From Acidobacteriota bacterium (lineage in GTDB: Bacteria; Acidobacteriota; UBA6911; JACQSX01): a stretch of DNA of 64,000 bases. A program made the translations under genes and the position numbers. The notes under the pieces were generated by a model, which worked only from the letters and a program-made list of their open reading frames with translations, made no database searches and was not told the origin of the DNA. The stretch spans positions 1 through 64,000 of the forward strand of contig JACQSX010000005.1 in assembly GCA_016211105.1 (NCBI GenBank), in the 5' to 3' direction. Shown one piece after another: positions 28,323-37,538 of the stretch. Within the stretch, counting starts at the first letter, position 1; each line of letters opens with the position of its first letter.

Positions 28323-29375
28323 ATGAGAACTGACCGGAGTTTGACCTGGCTGGTGGCGATCGTCGTGCTTGCCTTCGTTGCGGCACTTCCGATGCTCTAC
28401 CCGGGCAGTTACTGGCAGACGCTCGGTTTGATCACCTTTCTGTTCGTGAGCCTGAGCGTGTCGTGGAACATCTTAGGGGGGTACGGCGGCCAGATTTCTT
28501 TCGGACATGGAACTTTTCTGGGGCTGGGCGCGTTCACGACTGCTGCGATTGCGCTCCGGACCGGCATACCACCGTGGCTGACGATTCCGGTTGCGGGCCT
28601 TATCGCCATGCTCTATGGTTTGCTTTGGGGCTATCCGACTCTGCGGTTGCGCGGCCCATATTTTTCGATCGCCACGATCGGCGTGGGAGAGGCAACCCGT
28701 GTTTTAATGATCAATCTCGATGATCTGCTGCGCGGTATCCCCGTGTTAAAGGAGGTCGTCAGATTTCGCCCGCTCACCGGAGGCGCAAGCGGCTTGACCC
28801 TTCCTATGCCGGCCGACATCCGGTCTTATGCGCTAGCCTATTACTACGGCGCGTTTGCTTTTATGCTGGTAGCGCTCGCAGTTTCCTGGTGGATTCGCCG
28901 CTCCCGCTTCGGGCTGGCGCTGCTGGCGATCAATATGGATCCTGACGCGGCTGAGACTCTTGGCATCAGCACGTCGCGCTACAAAGTGATGGCTTTGATG
29001 GTGAGCGCCTTTTTGGTTGGCATCGTCGGCAGTCTCTATGCACAGTATTTTCTTTTCATCGATCCGCGCGAAATGTTCAGCTTTCAGAACAGCATCGCGA
29101 TGGTGTTGATGCCTATCATTGGAGGGGTCGGAACGCTGTGGGGGCCGGTGCTGGGCGCCGTGGTGTTCAAAGTGGTGGAAGATCGTCTTTCCACCGCCCG
29201 CCTGATGGTCGGCTCGCTCTCGATTAACCTTGTACAGTTCAATCTCCTGTTGTATGGCCTGCTGTTGGTCTTGATCATACTCTTCGAGCCGGGGGGGGTG
29301 CTGGGGCTGATTCGGCGCATCGGGCGCAGCAAGTTAAGTCTGCGTATCAGCGCCCGGTTTAGAGGTTGGGTATGA
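28323..29375 (+). CDS. livM: Liv-type ABC permease, second subunit
   Basis: The 350-residue protein has the LivM features: WNILGGYGGQISFGHG near residue 50, SRYKVMALMVSAFLVGIVG in the middle, and PIIGGVGTLWGPVLGA toward the end. It pairs with LivH. Its TGA stop overlaps the ATG of the following ATPase gene (ATGA), a standard coupling in liv operons. Confidence 0.92.
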   Translation: MRTDRSLTWLVAIVVLAFVAALPMLYPGSYWQTLGLITFLFVSLSVSWNILGGYGGQISFGHGTFLGLGAFTTAAIALRTGIPPWLTIPVAGLIAMLYGLLWGYPTLRLRGPYFSIATIGVGEATRVLMINLDDLLRGIPVLKEVVRFRPLTGGASGLTLPMPADIRSYALAYYYGAFAFMLVALAVSWWIRRSRFGLALLAINMDPDAAETLGISTSRYKVMALMVSAFLVGIVGSLYAQYFLFIDPREMFSFQNSIAMVLMPIIGGVGTLWGPVLGAVVFKVVEDRLSTARLMVGSLSINLVQFNLLLYGLLLVLIILFEPGGVLGLIRRIGRSKLSLRISARFRGWV

Positions 29376-30103
29376 GTGTACTGCTGGAGTGCGACGGACT
29401 GATCAAACACTTTGGAGGGCTTGTTGCCGTCAATGATGTCAGTTGTCACGCTCGTGACGGCGAAATTTTCGGACTGATTGGTCCGAATGGCGCCGGCAAG
29501 ACGACGCTGTTTCGCCTAATCAGCGGCGTCTACTCGCCGACGACGGGTTACATATTATTCAAAGGGCGTAGCGTGGCGGGCTTGAAACCGCATGCCACTT
29601 GCCATCGCGGAATTGTCAGCACGCATCAGATTGTGCGGCCATTCCGGGAGATGAGCGTTTTCGACAACGTGCGTGTGGGAGCGGAGTTTGGCCGGCGTGG
29701 AGATCGCCGCCGTGATGTGAACGCATGGACGCGTGAGATTTTGGAGTTTACCGGGCTGGCGCCACAGGCGGATAGGCTAGCCAAAAACCTGACGCTCGCA
29801 GGGCGGAAGCGGCTGGAAATCGCTCGCTCCTTGGCGGCCGATCCCGAATTGTTGTTGCTTGACGAGGTGATCGCCGGATTAAACCCTACCGAAATAGCGC
29901 AGACCATGAACCTGATTCTTCAAATCCGTGCGCGCGGTATCACCATTATCATGGTGGAACATGTGATGAAAGCTATTATGAACTTGAGCGACCGGATCAT
30001 GGTTCTAAATTATGGTCGGAAAATCGCGGAGGGCCAACCGAAGGAGATCGCACAGAATCCGGCGGTGATTGAAGCGTACCTTGGGCAACCGTTCGCGAAT
30101 TGA
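29372..30103 (+). CDS. livG: Liv-type ABC transporter ATPase, LivG subunit
   Basis: The 243-residue protein has Walker A GPNGAGKTTLF, the LivG-specific segment GIVSTHQIVRPFREMSVFDNV, a Walker B LLLLDEVIAGLNPTE, and the H-loop MVEHVMKAIM. The signature is LTLAGRKRLEIARSL, a little unusual since most LivG have LSxGxxR. It couples ATP use to import with LivF. The start at 29372 is fixed by the ATGA overlap. Confidence 0.92.
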   Translation: MSVLLECDGLIKHFGGLVAVNDVSCHARDGEIFGLIGPNGAGKTTLFRLISGVYSPTTGYILFKGRSVAGLKPHATCHRGIVSTHQIVRPFREMSVFDNVRVGAEFGRRGDRRRDVNAWTREILEFTGLAPQADRLAKNLTLAGRKRLEIARSLAADPELLLLDEVIAGLNPTEIAQTMNLILQIRARGITIIMVEHVMKAIMNLSDRIMVLNYGRKIAEGQPKEIAQNPAVIEAYLGQPFAN

Positions 30104-30109
30104 AGCCGT

Positions 30110-30814
30110 ATGTTGCGAGTTGAAGCCATCAATGTTTTTTACGGGGAAGTGCAGACTTTGTGGGATGTGTCGTTTGCAGTAAACCCGGGCGAGATTGTGA
30201 CGCTTGTTGGCTCCAATGGTGCAGGCAAGACGACCCTTCTGAAAACGATCTCAGGCTTGTTGACGCCACGCAGTGGCGCCGTTTATTTCAACCAAACTCG
30301 GCTGGATACCCTTGCATCTCATCGGGTCGTTGAACTGGGAGTTGCTCACGTACCCGAGGGACGACGGTTGTGGGCCGGCCTGACTGTATTGGAGACTCTC
30401 GAACTTGGCGCCTATGTGGCGCGGGCGCGGAGGGAAAAGAAACAGACTCTGGAGTGGGTTTTTGCTCTCTTCCCCCGCTTGGCGGAGCGTAAGTGGCAAC
30501 TGGCTGAAACGTTAAGCGGGGGCGAGCAGCAAATGCTTGCAATCGCGCGCAGCCTGCTATCGCGCCCCAAGCTCCTGATGTTCGATGAGCCGTCGCTGGG
30601 TCTTGCGCCGGTAATCGTGGAGCAGGTATTTCAAGTCATTGAAGAGATTAATCGTCAAGGCGTAACGATCCTGTTGGTGGAGCAAAACGTCAGCCATGCG
30701 CTGGCGCTGGCGCATCGCGCCTACGTACTCGAGACCGGAAGGGTGATCAAGACCGGCCGCGGTCAAGACTTATTAAACGATCCCCAGGTCAAGAGCGCAT
30801 ATCTTGGTTTGTAA
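30110..30814 (+). CDS. livF: Liv-type ABC transporter ATPase, LivF subunit
   Basis: The 234-residue protein shows Walker A GSNGAGKTTLL, VPEGRRLWAGLTVLETL, the signature LSGGEQQMLAIARSL, and Walker B LLMFDEPSLGLAP, all typical of LivF. It begins 7 bp after livG and completes the importer. The operon ends here; a Usp gene on the opposite strand converges 22 bp downstream. Confidence 0.93.
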   Translation: MLRVEAINVFYGEVQTLWDVSFAVNPGEIVTLVGSNGAGKTTLLKTISGLLTPRSGAVYFNQTRLDTLASHRVVELGVAHVPEGRRLWAGLTVLETLELGAYVARARREKKQTLEWVFALFPRLAERKWQLAETLSGGEQQMLAIARSLLSRPKLLMFDEPSLGLAPVIVEQVFQVIEEINRQGVTILLVEQNVSHALALAHRAYVLETGRVIKTGRGQDLLNDPQVKSAYLGL

Positions 30815-30836
30815 GGCGGATCGAACCTGCTGCCTG

Positions 30837-31685
30837 CTACCGGATCAGTAGCAAAGGGCTGTCAATGGCATGCAGTAACTCGTGGATTGCCTCGCCTTGC
30901 AGCAACCGGCTGTGCGCGTCTACTACCAGCAGCGCACTCCCTTCTGCCTGTGCGGCATGCGCCAGATCCGGGAGTTTCGGACTGCGCAGCCGGCGGTAAC
31001 GAATGTGCAAGTCACGTCCTTTCAGGAGAGCAGCCACCTGTTCTTCAAGATGCTGCGCAACCTCCACGCTCTCTGCCGAGATAAGTACCACCAGACCGCC
31101 GTTGCTAGCCTGAGCGAGGCGAGCGGCGGCGCTCAATGCGCGCTTTGCGCCTACCGAGCCATCGTAGACGGCCAGGACGCGTCGTCCGATCGATGTGCCA
31201 TGTTCCACCAGTAACACGGCGCGAGGCGCGCCCGCCGCGACTGCGCGAGCGGTGGAACCGAGGCGCGCCTGTCGGGTCAGAGGCCGACTAACCTTTCCCA
31301 ACGTAAGCATGTCGGACTCGGAGGCTGCGGCCAAAACCTCCAGCGTGACTCGGCCGCGCGCCACGCGGAAGGACCACTGTACTCGCGTTCGTTCGGCTGC
31401 GGCCGCCAGCGCCCGGCGCGCTCGCTCGGCCTGCGCCTTCAGTTGCCGTTCCATCTTATGTCGGTCTAATTCCTCGCCGGTCGCTGAAAGGTAATGAACC
31501 TGGTGCGCGAAAGGCAATCCGGCAAGCCGCAGTAAGTTGATGTCCTCAACGAACAGCCCCAGCAGTTCGGCCCCCATTCTGGCGGCGAGTTGAACGGCCG
31601 CTTCCAGCGCCGTAAGGCTCTGCTGTGAAGCGTCCAAAGCCACCAAAATACGGCGGCACAGGAACTCATGCTCTTCCTGATTCAT
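30837..31685 (-). CDS. Tandem universal stress protein
   Basis: The 282-residue protein has two Usp-like halves: an N-terminal one starting RRILVALDASQQSLTALEAA and a second from about residue 160 (RVLAVYDGSVGAKRAL). The first half ends with LGKVSRPLTRQARLGSTARAV, close to the ATP-binding loop, though the exact G-x2-G-x9-G-S/T pattern is degenerate. Its ATG (31685-31683) overlaps the protease stop TGA by one base (TGATG), so the two are coupled. Confidence 0.85.
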   Translation of the reverse strand: MNQEEHEFLCRRILVALDASQQSLTALEAAVQLAARMGAELLGLFVEDINLLRLAGLPFAHQVHYLSATGEELDRHKMERQLKAQAERARRALAAAAERTRVQWSFRVARGRVTLEVLAAASESDMLTLGKVSRPLTRQARLGSTARAVAAGAPRAVLLVEHGTSIGRRVLAVYDGSVGAKRALSAAARLAQASNGGLVVLISAESVEVAQHLEEQVAALLKGRDLHIRYRRLRSPKLPDLAHAAQAEGSALLVVDAHSRLLQGEAIHELLHAIDSPLLLIR

Positions 31686-34099
31686 CACTCCGCTTCCTCA
31701 TTCATTCGTGCGCCGAACGCCCGTCTTTTCTCCGCCAGCGCACCCAATCCAACCTCTACCCGCTGGTTGACGCTTCCCTCGGGAAAGTTTCCATTCTTGT
31801 CTCGTTCTCCCGCGGGCAGTCCGGTCAGGATCTCGATTCCTTGATCGATCGTCTCCACCGCGTAGATGTGAAACGTACCGGCGCTGGCAGCCTCCACGAC
31901 GTCTTGTCGCAGCATCAGATGTTTCACGTTGGACATGGGGATCAGCACTCCTTGATCGCCGGTCAAACCGCGAGCGTTGCATACGTCAAAGAAGCCTTCG
32001 ATCTTTTCATTGACCCCCCCGATGGCCTGCACCTGTCCGTATTGATTCACCGATCCGGTCACAGCAAGGGACTGGCGGATCGGAACGTTAGCCAGGGCTG
32101 AAAGCAGCGCATATAATTCAGCCGAGGATGCGCTGTCTCCTTCCACTCCGCTGTAGGACTGCTCAAAAACAAGACTGGCGGAAAGGGAAAGGGGGCGATC
32201 GGCCGCGTAACGCGCTCCTAAAAAACCGGAAAGGATCAGCACCCCTTTAGAATGAATTGGACCGCCCAACTCGACCTCCCGCTCGATGTCGATTACCTCG
32301 CCTTTGCCCAATCGCACCCGAGCCGTGATGCGACTGGGACGCCCGAAGGCAAACTGGCCCAGAGTGATCACGGAGAGCCCATTGACCTGTCCCACGTTTG
32401 CGCCTTGCGTATCGATCAGGATCGTTCCCCGCCGAATCTCTTCCTGTATCAATTCGCGCAATCGATCGAGGCGATGGATTTGGGCGCCGATGGCGCGTTG
32501 CACGTCTGGGGCAGAGACACGGTCGTGGCCAGCCTCTCCTGCCCAATAATCGGCTTCCCGCAATAGATCCGCGACCGATCCCATGCGGAGAGAGAGCTTT
32601 TCAGCATCTCCCGCGATGCGGGCGCTGTGCTCGATGACGCGCGCCACCGCGCCACTCTCCAAGGGGCGAAGGTTCTCCTTGCGCGCCAGCGTGGCGATCA
32701 ATTGCGCATAGAGAAGATGGTTCTCAGGGCGGCGGTCCATTTGTTCCTCAAAATCTGCCGCGACTTTGAACAGTTCACTGAAGTCGGGATCAAATTGGCA
32801 AAGCAAGTAGTAGAGCAACCGCTCTCCCAGCAGAACCACCTTGACGTCCAAAGGGATTGGCTCCGGCTCGAGCGAGACGGTGCTGATCAGGCTGAGCATT
32901 TGTCCCAGCGGCTCGATGCTCATTTGGCGGGAGCGCAAGGCTCGCTTCAGCCCTTCCCAAGCAAAGGGCTGCAGAAGCGCTTTGTGGGCGTCCAGCATCA
33001 GGTAGCCGCCGTTGGCGCGATGTAGGGCGCCTGACTTGATTAGATTAAAGTCGGTAATCAGCGCGCCCATCTGCGCGATGTGTTCGATTTGTCCGACCAG
33101 ATTGTGGTAGGTGGGGTTGTCTTCGTAGATGACCGGCGCTCCATGGTTGACGCTGTGGTGTACCAGTGCGTTCACCTGGTAGCGGCGGTAAAACGGCGAG
33201 TCTTTCAGAGAGCGGGACTGCGGCAGGCTTAGTAGCGCCGCCGGCGCTTGGGGGTTGATGAAGTCATCCAGGTTCTCCACAACGTCCTGCTGTACGGCGT
33301 TAAGGAAATTCACGACGTCGGGTAGTGCGCTGTACTTCTTCCGCAAGTCGTCGATCAGATGTCCGACGGCAAACATGGTGACCTCGCGGTTGAGGGCCCT
33401 GATTTTTTCGCGGGTTTCTCTTTCCCAGAGCGGGACTTGACGGATGATCCCTTGAAGCTGCTCCTGAAGGCTCCCGATTTCCTTGTCGATCCGCTGTTGT
33501 TCTTGTTCTGGAAGCTTTTCAAATTCCTCGCGATCGAGGACTTCATCCTTACGCACGGGAGCGAATACCAGTCCGACGGGCGTCCGAAGCAAGGCGATGT
33601 CCTGCTTCTGCGCGCGCTGCCGGAGTTCCTCGAACACCTTATCCTGTCGCTCTTTAAATTCCTCTTCGACCATCTGCTTGCGAGTACGGTAATCTTCACT
33701 TTCAAACACCGAGCGGATGGCGGCGCGCAGGTCGTCAATTAGCCGCTCTACGTCCTGGCTAAGAACCATCCCTTGGCCGGGCGGGAGCCGTAAAGCGCAC
33801 GGTTTGTGAGGCTGCTCGAAGTTGTTTACATAGCACCAGTCAGAAGGAGTAGCTTCGGCGGCCGCCTTCTGCTCCAGGAAATGACGCAAGATGGAACTTT
33901 TTCCCGTTCCCGGACGGCCCAAGGCGTAGAGATTGTAACCCTCGCGGTGGATACCGATCCCGAAGCGGACGGCATCGACCGCCCTCGCTTGGCCTAGGAT
34001 CTCAGTCAGGTTGGGTAGGTCGGCGGTTGTCTGAAATGGGAACTGAGCAGGATCACAACGCTGGTATAGCTCCTCTGGGTTCAAAGCTTTCACGGTCAT
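31685..34099 (-). CDS. Lon-family ATP-dependent protease (AAA_32/LonB-like)
   Basis: The 804-residue protein has an AAA+ N-terminal part with Walker A GRPGTGKS near residue 60, a long coiled helical insertion (about 140-240), and a C-terminal Lon protease domain. The catalytic serine lies in EGDSASSAEL and the lysine in GGVNEKIEGFF. This type lacks the classic Lon N-domain. ATG 34099 is chosen because CAGGAGT stands 9 nt before it; the frame opens earlier at 34192 in the divergent promoter region. Protein quality control is the likely role, supported by coupling to a Usp gene. Confidence 0.9.
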   Translation of the reverse strand: MTVKALNPEELYQRCDPAQFPFQTTADLPNLTEILGQARAVDAVRFGIGIHREGYNLYALGRPGTGKSSILRHFLEQKAAAEATPSDWCYVNNFEQPHKPCALRLPPGQGMVLSQDVERLIDDLRAAIRSVFESEDYRTRKQMVEEEFKERQDKVFEELRQRAQKQDIALLRTPVGLVFAPVRKDEVLDREEFEKLPEQEQQRIDKEIGSLQEQLQGIIRQVPLWERETREKIRALNREVTMFAVGHLIDDLRKKYSALPDVVNFLNAVQQDVVENLDDFINPQAPAALLSLPQSRSLKDSPFYRRYQVNALVHHSVNHGAPVIYEDNPTYHNLVGQIEHIAQMGALITDFNLIKSGALHRANGGYLMLDAHKALLQPFAWEGLKRALRSRQMSIEPLGQMLSLISTVSLEPEPIPLDVKVVLLGERLLYYLLCQFDPDFSELFKVAADFEEQMDRRPENHLLYAQLIATLARKENLRPLESGAVARVIEHSARIAGDAEKLSLRMGSVADLLREADYWAGEAGHDRVSAPDVQRAIGAQIHRLDRLRELIQEEIRRGTILIDTQGANVGQVNGLSVITLGQFAFGRPSRITARVRLGKGEVIDIEREVELGGPIHSKGVLILSGFLGARYAADRPLSLSASLVFEQSYSGVEGDSASSAELYALLSALANVPIRQSLAVTGSVNQYGQVQAIGGVNEKIEGFFDVCNARGLTGDQGVLIPMSNVKHLMLRQDVVEAASAGTFHIYAVETIDQGIEILTGLPAGERDKNGNFPEGSVNQRVEVGLGALAEKRRAFGARMNEEAE

Positions 34100-34158
34100 G
34101 TCTTGCACTCCTGGTGTCATCGTTGTGCGCAAGACCATTCTATCCCCTGATCTGGAGT

Positions 34159-34185
34159 TTGACACTCCGAAATCCACTTTACAAT
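34159..34185 (+). promoter_or_regulatory. Candidate sigma-70-type promoter for the Rieske operon
   Basis: TTGACA (34159-34164) and TACAAT (34180-34185) are separated by 15 bp, a little short of the usual 17. The expected start would be about 28 nt before the Rieske ATG. It lies in the 120-bp divergent gap between the protease and Rieske genes. Confidence 0.35.
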
Positions 34186-34219
34186 CCAGCAATGCGATAA
34201 TGATTCCGAGGTTTTGCCG

Positions 34220-34663
34220 ATGGAAAACGTGGAAAACTCCCGACGCGGCGTCACACTGTTCCTTCTATGGAGCGGATTTGGAGCCTTGGTGGTCTCGGTG
34301 CTCTACCCGATCGTTCGTTATCTGGTCCCACCCAAGATCGGTGGGCCCACGATTTCCAGCGTCCCGATTCCGTGGAAGCCGGCTGAAATCAAGGCCAATT
34401 CTGGAAGGTTGTTCAAATTTGGAAGCCGGCCCGGCCTTCTGATCAAGACGCCGGCGGGAGAGCTGCGAGCATTCGGCGCGACCTGCACTCACCTAAATTG
34501 TACCGTCCAGTATCGCGAGGAGAAACAAGACATCTGGTGCGCTTGCCACAATGGGATCTACGATCTGAACGGCAAGAATATCAGCGGGCCGCCGCCACGC
34601 CCGCTGGAAGCGTACAAGGTGAACGTCAGAGGAGAACAGATGATCGTGAGCAAGGGAGTCTAA
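34220..34663 (+). CDS. petC: Rieske iron-sulphur subunit of a cytochrome bc complex
   Basis: The 147-residue protein begins with NSRRGVTLF and one membrane anchor, the form of an uncleaved twin-arginine anchor. The Rieske cluster motifs are CTHLNC and CACHNG. It oxidises quinol at the outer face of the membrane together with the cytochrome b encoded downstream. ATG 34220 is chosen over a TTG at 34214. The stop codon is followed directly by a MITE. Confidence 0.92.
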   Translation: MENVENSRRGVTLFLLWSGFGALVVSVLYPIVRYLVPPKIGGPTISSVPIPWKPAEIKANSGRLFKFGSRPGLLIKTPAGELRAFGATCTHLNCTVQYREEKQDIWCACHNGIYDLNGKNISGPPPRPLEAYKVNVRGEQMIVSKGV

Positions 34664-34939
34664 GTACCTCGATTCATAAATACGGTAACGTTTGCTGATG
34701 GGACTTGCGAGGCGAGATCCAGGAGCGAGGAGGAGGCGATGCAACAAGGGACATCGGTGACGACGACCGACGCCGAGACCGCCCGCAACCCCCATCAGCC
34801 CGAAGGGTTGCGGTGGGATGGCCCCGCTTTCTTTGTCGCTCCTCCTCGCCAATGGGCCCCGCATTGACTCGTCGTCGCTTCGCGAAATCAGGCCCATCGC
34901 GCTCGCAACAAACGTTATCGTATTTATGAATCGAGGTAC
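34664..34939. mobile_element. 276-bp MITE with IS630-like terminal inverted repeats
   Basis: The ends are inverted repeats of about 30 bp: the left arm begins GTACCTCGATTCATAAATAC at 34664 and the right arm is its reverse complement ending at 34939, with one mismatch (GGTAACG versus GATAACG). The inner motif TACGGTAACGT is a variant of the TACGGTGACGTA seen at the IS630 remnants. A CTAA (or TA) direct repeat flanks it, as expected for IS630-type insertion. Inside is a hairpin CGCAACCC/GGGTTGCG. There is no transposase. It fills the whole space between petC and the cytochrome b gene. Confidence 0.85.
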
Positions 34940-34944
34940 TAAGG

Positions 34945-36054
34945 ATGGCACAAAGCCGGCGCGCACGGGCGCATCGAGTCCAAGTTCTGAAAAATTGGTT
35001 GGACCAGCGGATTGATCTTGCTGGGATGAGGCAGTTTGTGGAACACAAGGTGGTCCCGGTCCACCGACATACCGTCTGGTACTACTTCGGTGGAATGACA
35101 CTGTTTCTTTTTATCGTTCAGGTCCTGACTGGAATCTTGCTGCTGCTTTACTACCAACCCAGTGCCGAGCAGGCCTTCGAGAGCGTTCAGTTCATCATGA
35201 CCCAGGTTGAGTTCGGGTGGTTGATTCGGTCCATCCATGGTTGGTCGGCCAATCTGTTGATCGCGACGATGATGATCCACCTGTTTAGCGTCTACTTCAC
35301 CCGTGCATACCGGAAGCCGCGCGAACTGACATGGATCAGCGGTGTCCTCCTTCTCGGGATCATGCTGCTTTTCGGCTTTAGTGGGTATCTGCTGCCATGG
35401 AATGAACTCTCCTATTTCGCTACCAAGGTGGGAACCGACTTGGTAGCACAGCTACCGGTGATTGGGCCCACCGTCGGCAGAATCCTGCGCGGCGGCGATG
35501 AAGTCACAGGGGCAACGCTGTCGCGATTCTACGGCATTCATGTGGCGCTCCTGCCGTTGCTCACAACGGGCATTCTAGGAGTACACGTCTTTCTGGTGCA
35601 AAAGCAGGGGATGAGTGCGCCGCTTGACATCGAGCGCGGCGGGCGACCCGTTCGAACCATGCCCTTCTTTCCCAACTTTCTGCTCCGGGATTTGGTAGGC
35701 TGGCTCTCCGCCCTGGCGGTCCTGGCAGCGTTGGCGGCCTACTCCCCTTGGGATTTAGGTTCCAAAGCCGATCCGTTTGCGGCCGCTCCCGCCGGGATTC
35801 AGCCCGAATGGTATTTCGTGTTTATGTTTCAAACGCTGAAGTATATCCCAGCCAAGATCGTCTGGATTGACGGGGAGATCCTTGGGGTGGTCGTCTTCAG
35901 TTTGGTAGGCCTATGGCTGTGGTTGGTGCCATTCCTGGATCACAAAGCGGCTCGGGGAGAAGACAGTCCGCTGTTCTTTTGGATCGGGGTGAGCGCGCTG
36001 GCTTATATTTTGATCTTCAGCATCTTGGGTTACGTAGCGCCTGGGGGGAAGTAA
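34945..36054 (+). CDS. petB: Cytochrome b subunit of a bc complex (full-length fusion)
   Basis: The 369-residue membrane protein joins the N-terminal haem-binding half and the C-terminal half. Haem histidines lie in [10 protein letters not shown] plus MIHLFSVYF and in [10 protein letters not shown] plus GVHVFLV. YLLPWNE and the quinol-site motif PEWYF (in [11 protein letters not shown]) are present. It should oxidise menaquinol with the Rieske protein. The ATG begins 5 bp after the MITE, so the GAGG in the MITE end may serve as its ribosome site. Confidence 0.93.
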   Translation: MAQSRRARAHRVQVLKNWLDQRIDLAGMRQFVEHKVVPVHRHTVWYYFGGMTLFLFIVQVLTGILLLLYYQPSAEQAFESVQFIMTQVEFGWLIRSIHGWSANLLIATMMIHLFSVYFTRAYRKPRELTWISGVLLLGIMLLFGFSGYLLPWNELSYFATKVGTDLVAQLPVIGPTVGRILRGGDEVTGATLSRFYGIHVALLPLLTTGILGVHVFLVQKQGMSAPLDIERGGRPVRTMPFFPNFLLRDLVGWLSALAVLAALAAYSPWDLGSKADPFAAAPAGIQPEWYFVFMFQTLKYIPAKIVWIDGEILGVVVFSLVGLWLWLVPFLDHKAARGEDSPLFFWIGVSALAYILIFSILGYVAPGGK

Positions 36055-37449
36055 ATGGCAGAGGCTGGGAGCAGCCGGTCCGACCATTGCAGCGGGTGGC
36101 GCGCATGGGCCTTGCAAGGCGGGGTCAAGGCGCGAGGAGCCATCGATTCCGGGGCGCCTAGACGGTGGCACGCAGTACTGGCAATGCTGATGGTGAGTTT
36201 GCTCGTCCGGGTTGAGGAGAGCAAGGTGTGGTCGCAAGACCTCCCCAAAGGAAATTCGTGCATTGAATGTCATCGGGCGATTGGCGATTCCAGGGTGACC
36301 CCGCCCGCTGAGAAGTTCCCACAGGATATCCATCTTGCCAAGGGGATTTTGTGCCAGGACTGCCACGGCGGCGATGCGGCGACTTCCGAGCGTGAAGGCG
36401 CCATGGATCCGGCGAAAGGCTTTGTAGGCAAGCCAAAGCGCCAGGCGATCCCACAACTGTGCGGAAAGTGCCACAGCAGCGCCGACTACATGAAAAAGTT
36501 CAACCCGACGATGCGCATCGACCAGGTGCAACAATACTTCACCAGTGTCCATGGAAGGAGACTGCTTGCGGGTGACCCGAAGGTGGCGACCTGCATCAGT
36601 TGCCATGATGTTCACAGGATCCGGGCGGTCAGGGATCAGCAGGCGTGGACGTATCCAGCCAAGGTAGTGGATACCTGCGCACGCTGTCATGCGGATCGTC
36701 AATACCTGCGAGGTTACAAAATCGCGACCGATGTAGTGGACCAGTACAAGGCGAGCATCCATTACGAGACCTTGACGAAGAAGGGCGATCTCTCGGCGCC
36801 TACCTGCAACGTGTGCCACGGTAACCATGGAGCGACGCCGCCCAATGTGGATTCGGTCGCCAACGTATGCGGTACGTGCCATAGTCTAACGGCTGAGATG
36901 TTTGCCAAGAGCCCTCACCAAGAAGCCTTCGCGTCAATCGGCCTCGCCCCATGTGTGACTTGCCACGGCAATCACGATGTGATGAAGACCACCGACACCA
37001 TGGTGGGAACCGACTCGAAGGCAGTGTGTGTGAACTGTCACGACTCCGACTCGGAGGGATATAAGAAGGCGGCACAGATTCGGGCATCGCTGGACAGGCT
37101 GCGAGAAGAGGTGCAGCGCGCGACGGCAATCCTGGACCGGGCCGAACACGCCGGAATGGAAGTCAGCCAAGCCAAGTTCGAACTCACAGGCGCCACGGAC
37201 GTGCTTCTTAAAGCGCGAGCGGCGGTTCATCAATTCGATCCCACGGTCGTCAAGACGTTGACAGAGGAGGGAATCCTAGTTGCAAGTCAAGCAAATGCCA
37301 AAGGGGTCAAGGCTCTGGAAGACCTTCGATTCCGGCATCGTGGATTGTGGATTTCCGTTGTAGTCATCCTGGTAGCGATCAGCGGCTTGGTGTTAAAGAT
37401 TAAGGAGATTGACCGCCGGGGACCGCGGCGAGGCATTAAAAAACTTTAA
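36055..37449 (+). CDS. Nine-haem cytochrome c, third subunit of the bc complex
   Basis: The 464-residue protein has nine CxxCH motifs: CIECH, CQDCH, CGKCH, CISCH, CARCH, CNVCH, CGTCH, CVTCH and CVNCH. There is an N-terminal hydrophobic stretch and a C-terminal membrane anchor near residues 425-450, with a charged helical hairpin before it. The ATG directly abuts the cytochrome b stop (TAAATG). It takes the place of cytochrome c1, passing electrons from the bc core into a chain of haems, as in the multihaem bc complexes of Geobacter-like and acidobacterial respiration. Confidence 0.9.
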   Translation: MAEAGSSRSDHCSGWRAWALQGGVKARGAIDSGAPRRWHAVLAMLMVSLLVRVEESKVWSQDLPKGNSCIECHRAIGDSRVTPPAEKFPQDIHLAKGILCQDCHGGDAATSEREGAMDPAKGFVGKPKRQAIPQLCGKCHSSADYMKKFNPTMRIDQVQQYFTSVHGRRLLAGDPKVATCISCHDVHRIRAVRDQQAWTYPAKVVDTCARCHADRQYLRGYKIATDVVDQYKASIHYETLTKKGDLSAPTCNVCHGNHGATPPNVDSVANVCGTCHSLTAEMFAKSPHQEAFASIGLAPCVTCHGNHDVMKTTDTMVGTDSKAVCVNCHDSDSEGYKKAAQIRASLDRLREEVQRATAILDRAEHAGMEVSQAKFELTGATDVLLKARAAVHQFDPTVVKTLTEEGILVASQANAKGVKALEDLRFRHRGLWISVVVILVAISGLVLKIKEIDRRGPRRGIKKL

Positions 37450-37538
37450 TGATGACTTTTTAATCTGCAGTTAATTTGTACTTAATGTTGGTGAGCCATG
37501 CTTGCGATGCGTTCAATCAGTGAAAGGAGGATAACACG

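Noticed and set aside
34674-35048. Open frames on both strands across the MITE
   Set aside because: The frames owe their length to the GC-rich near-symmetrical element and have no start signals or known domains.
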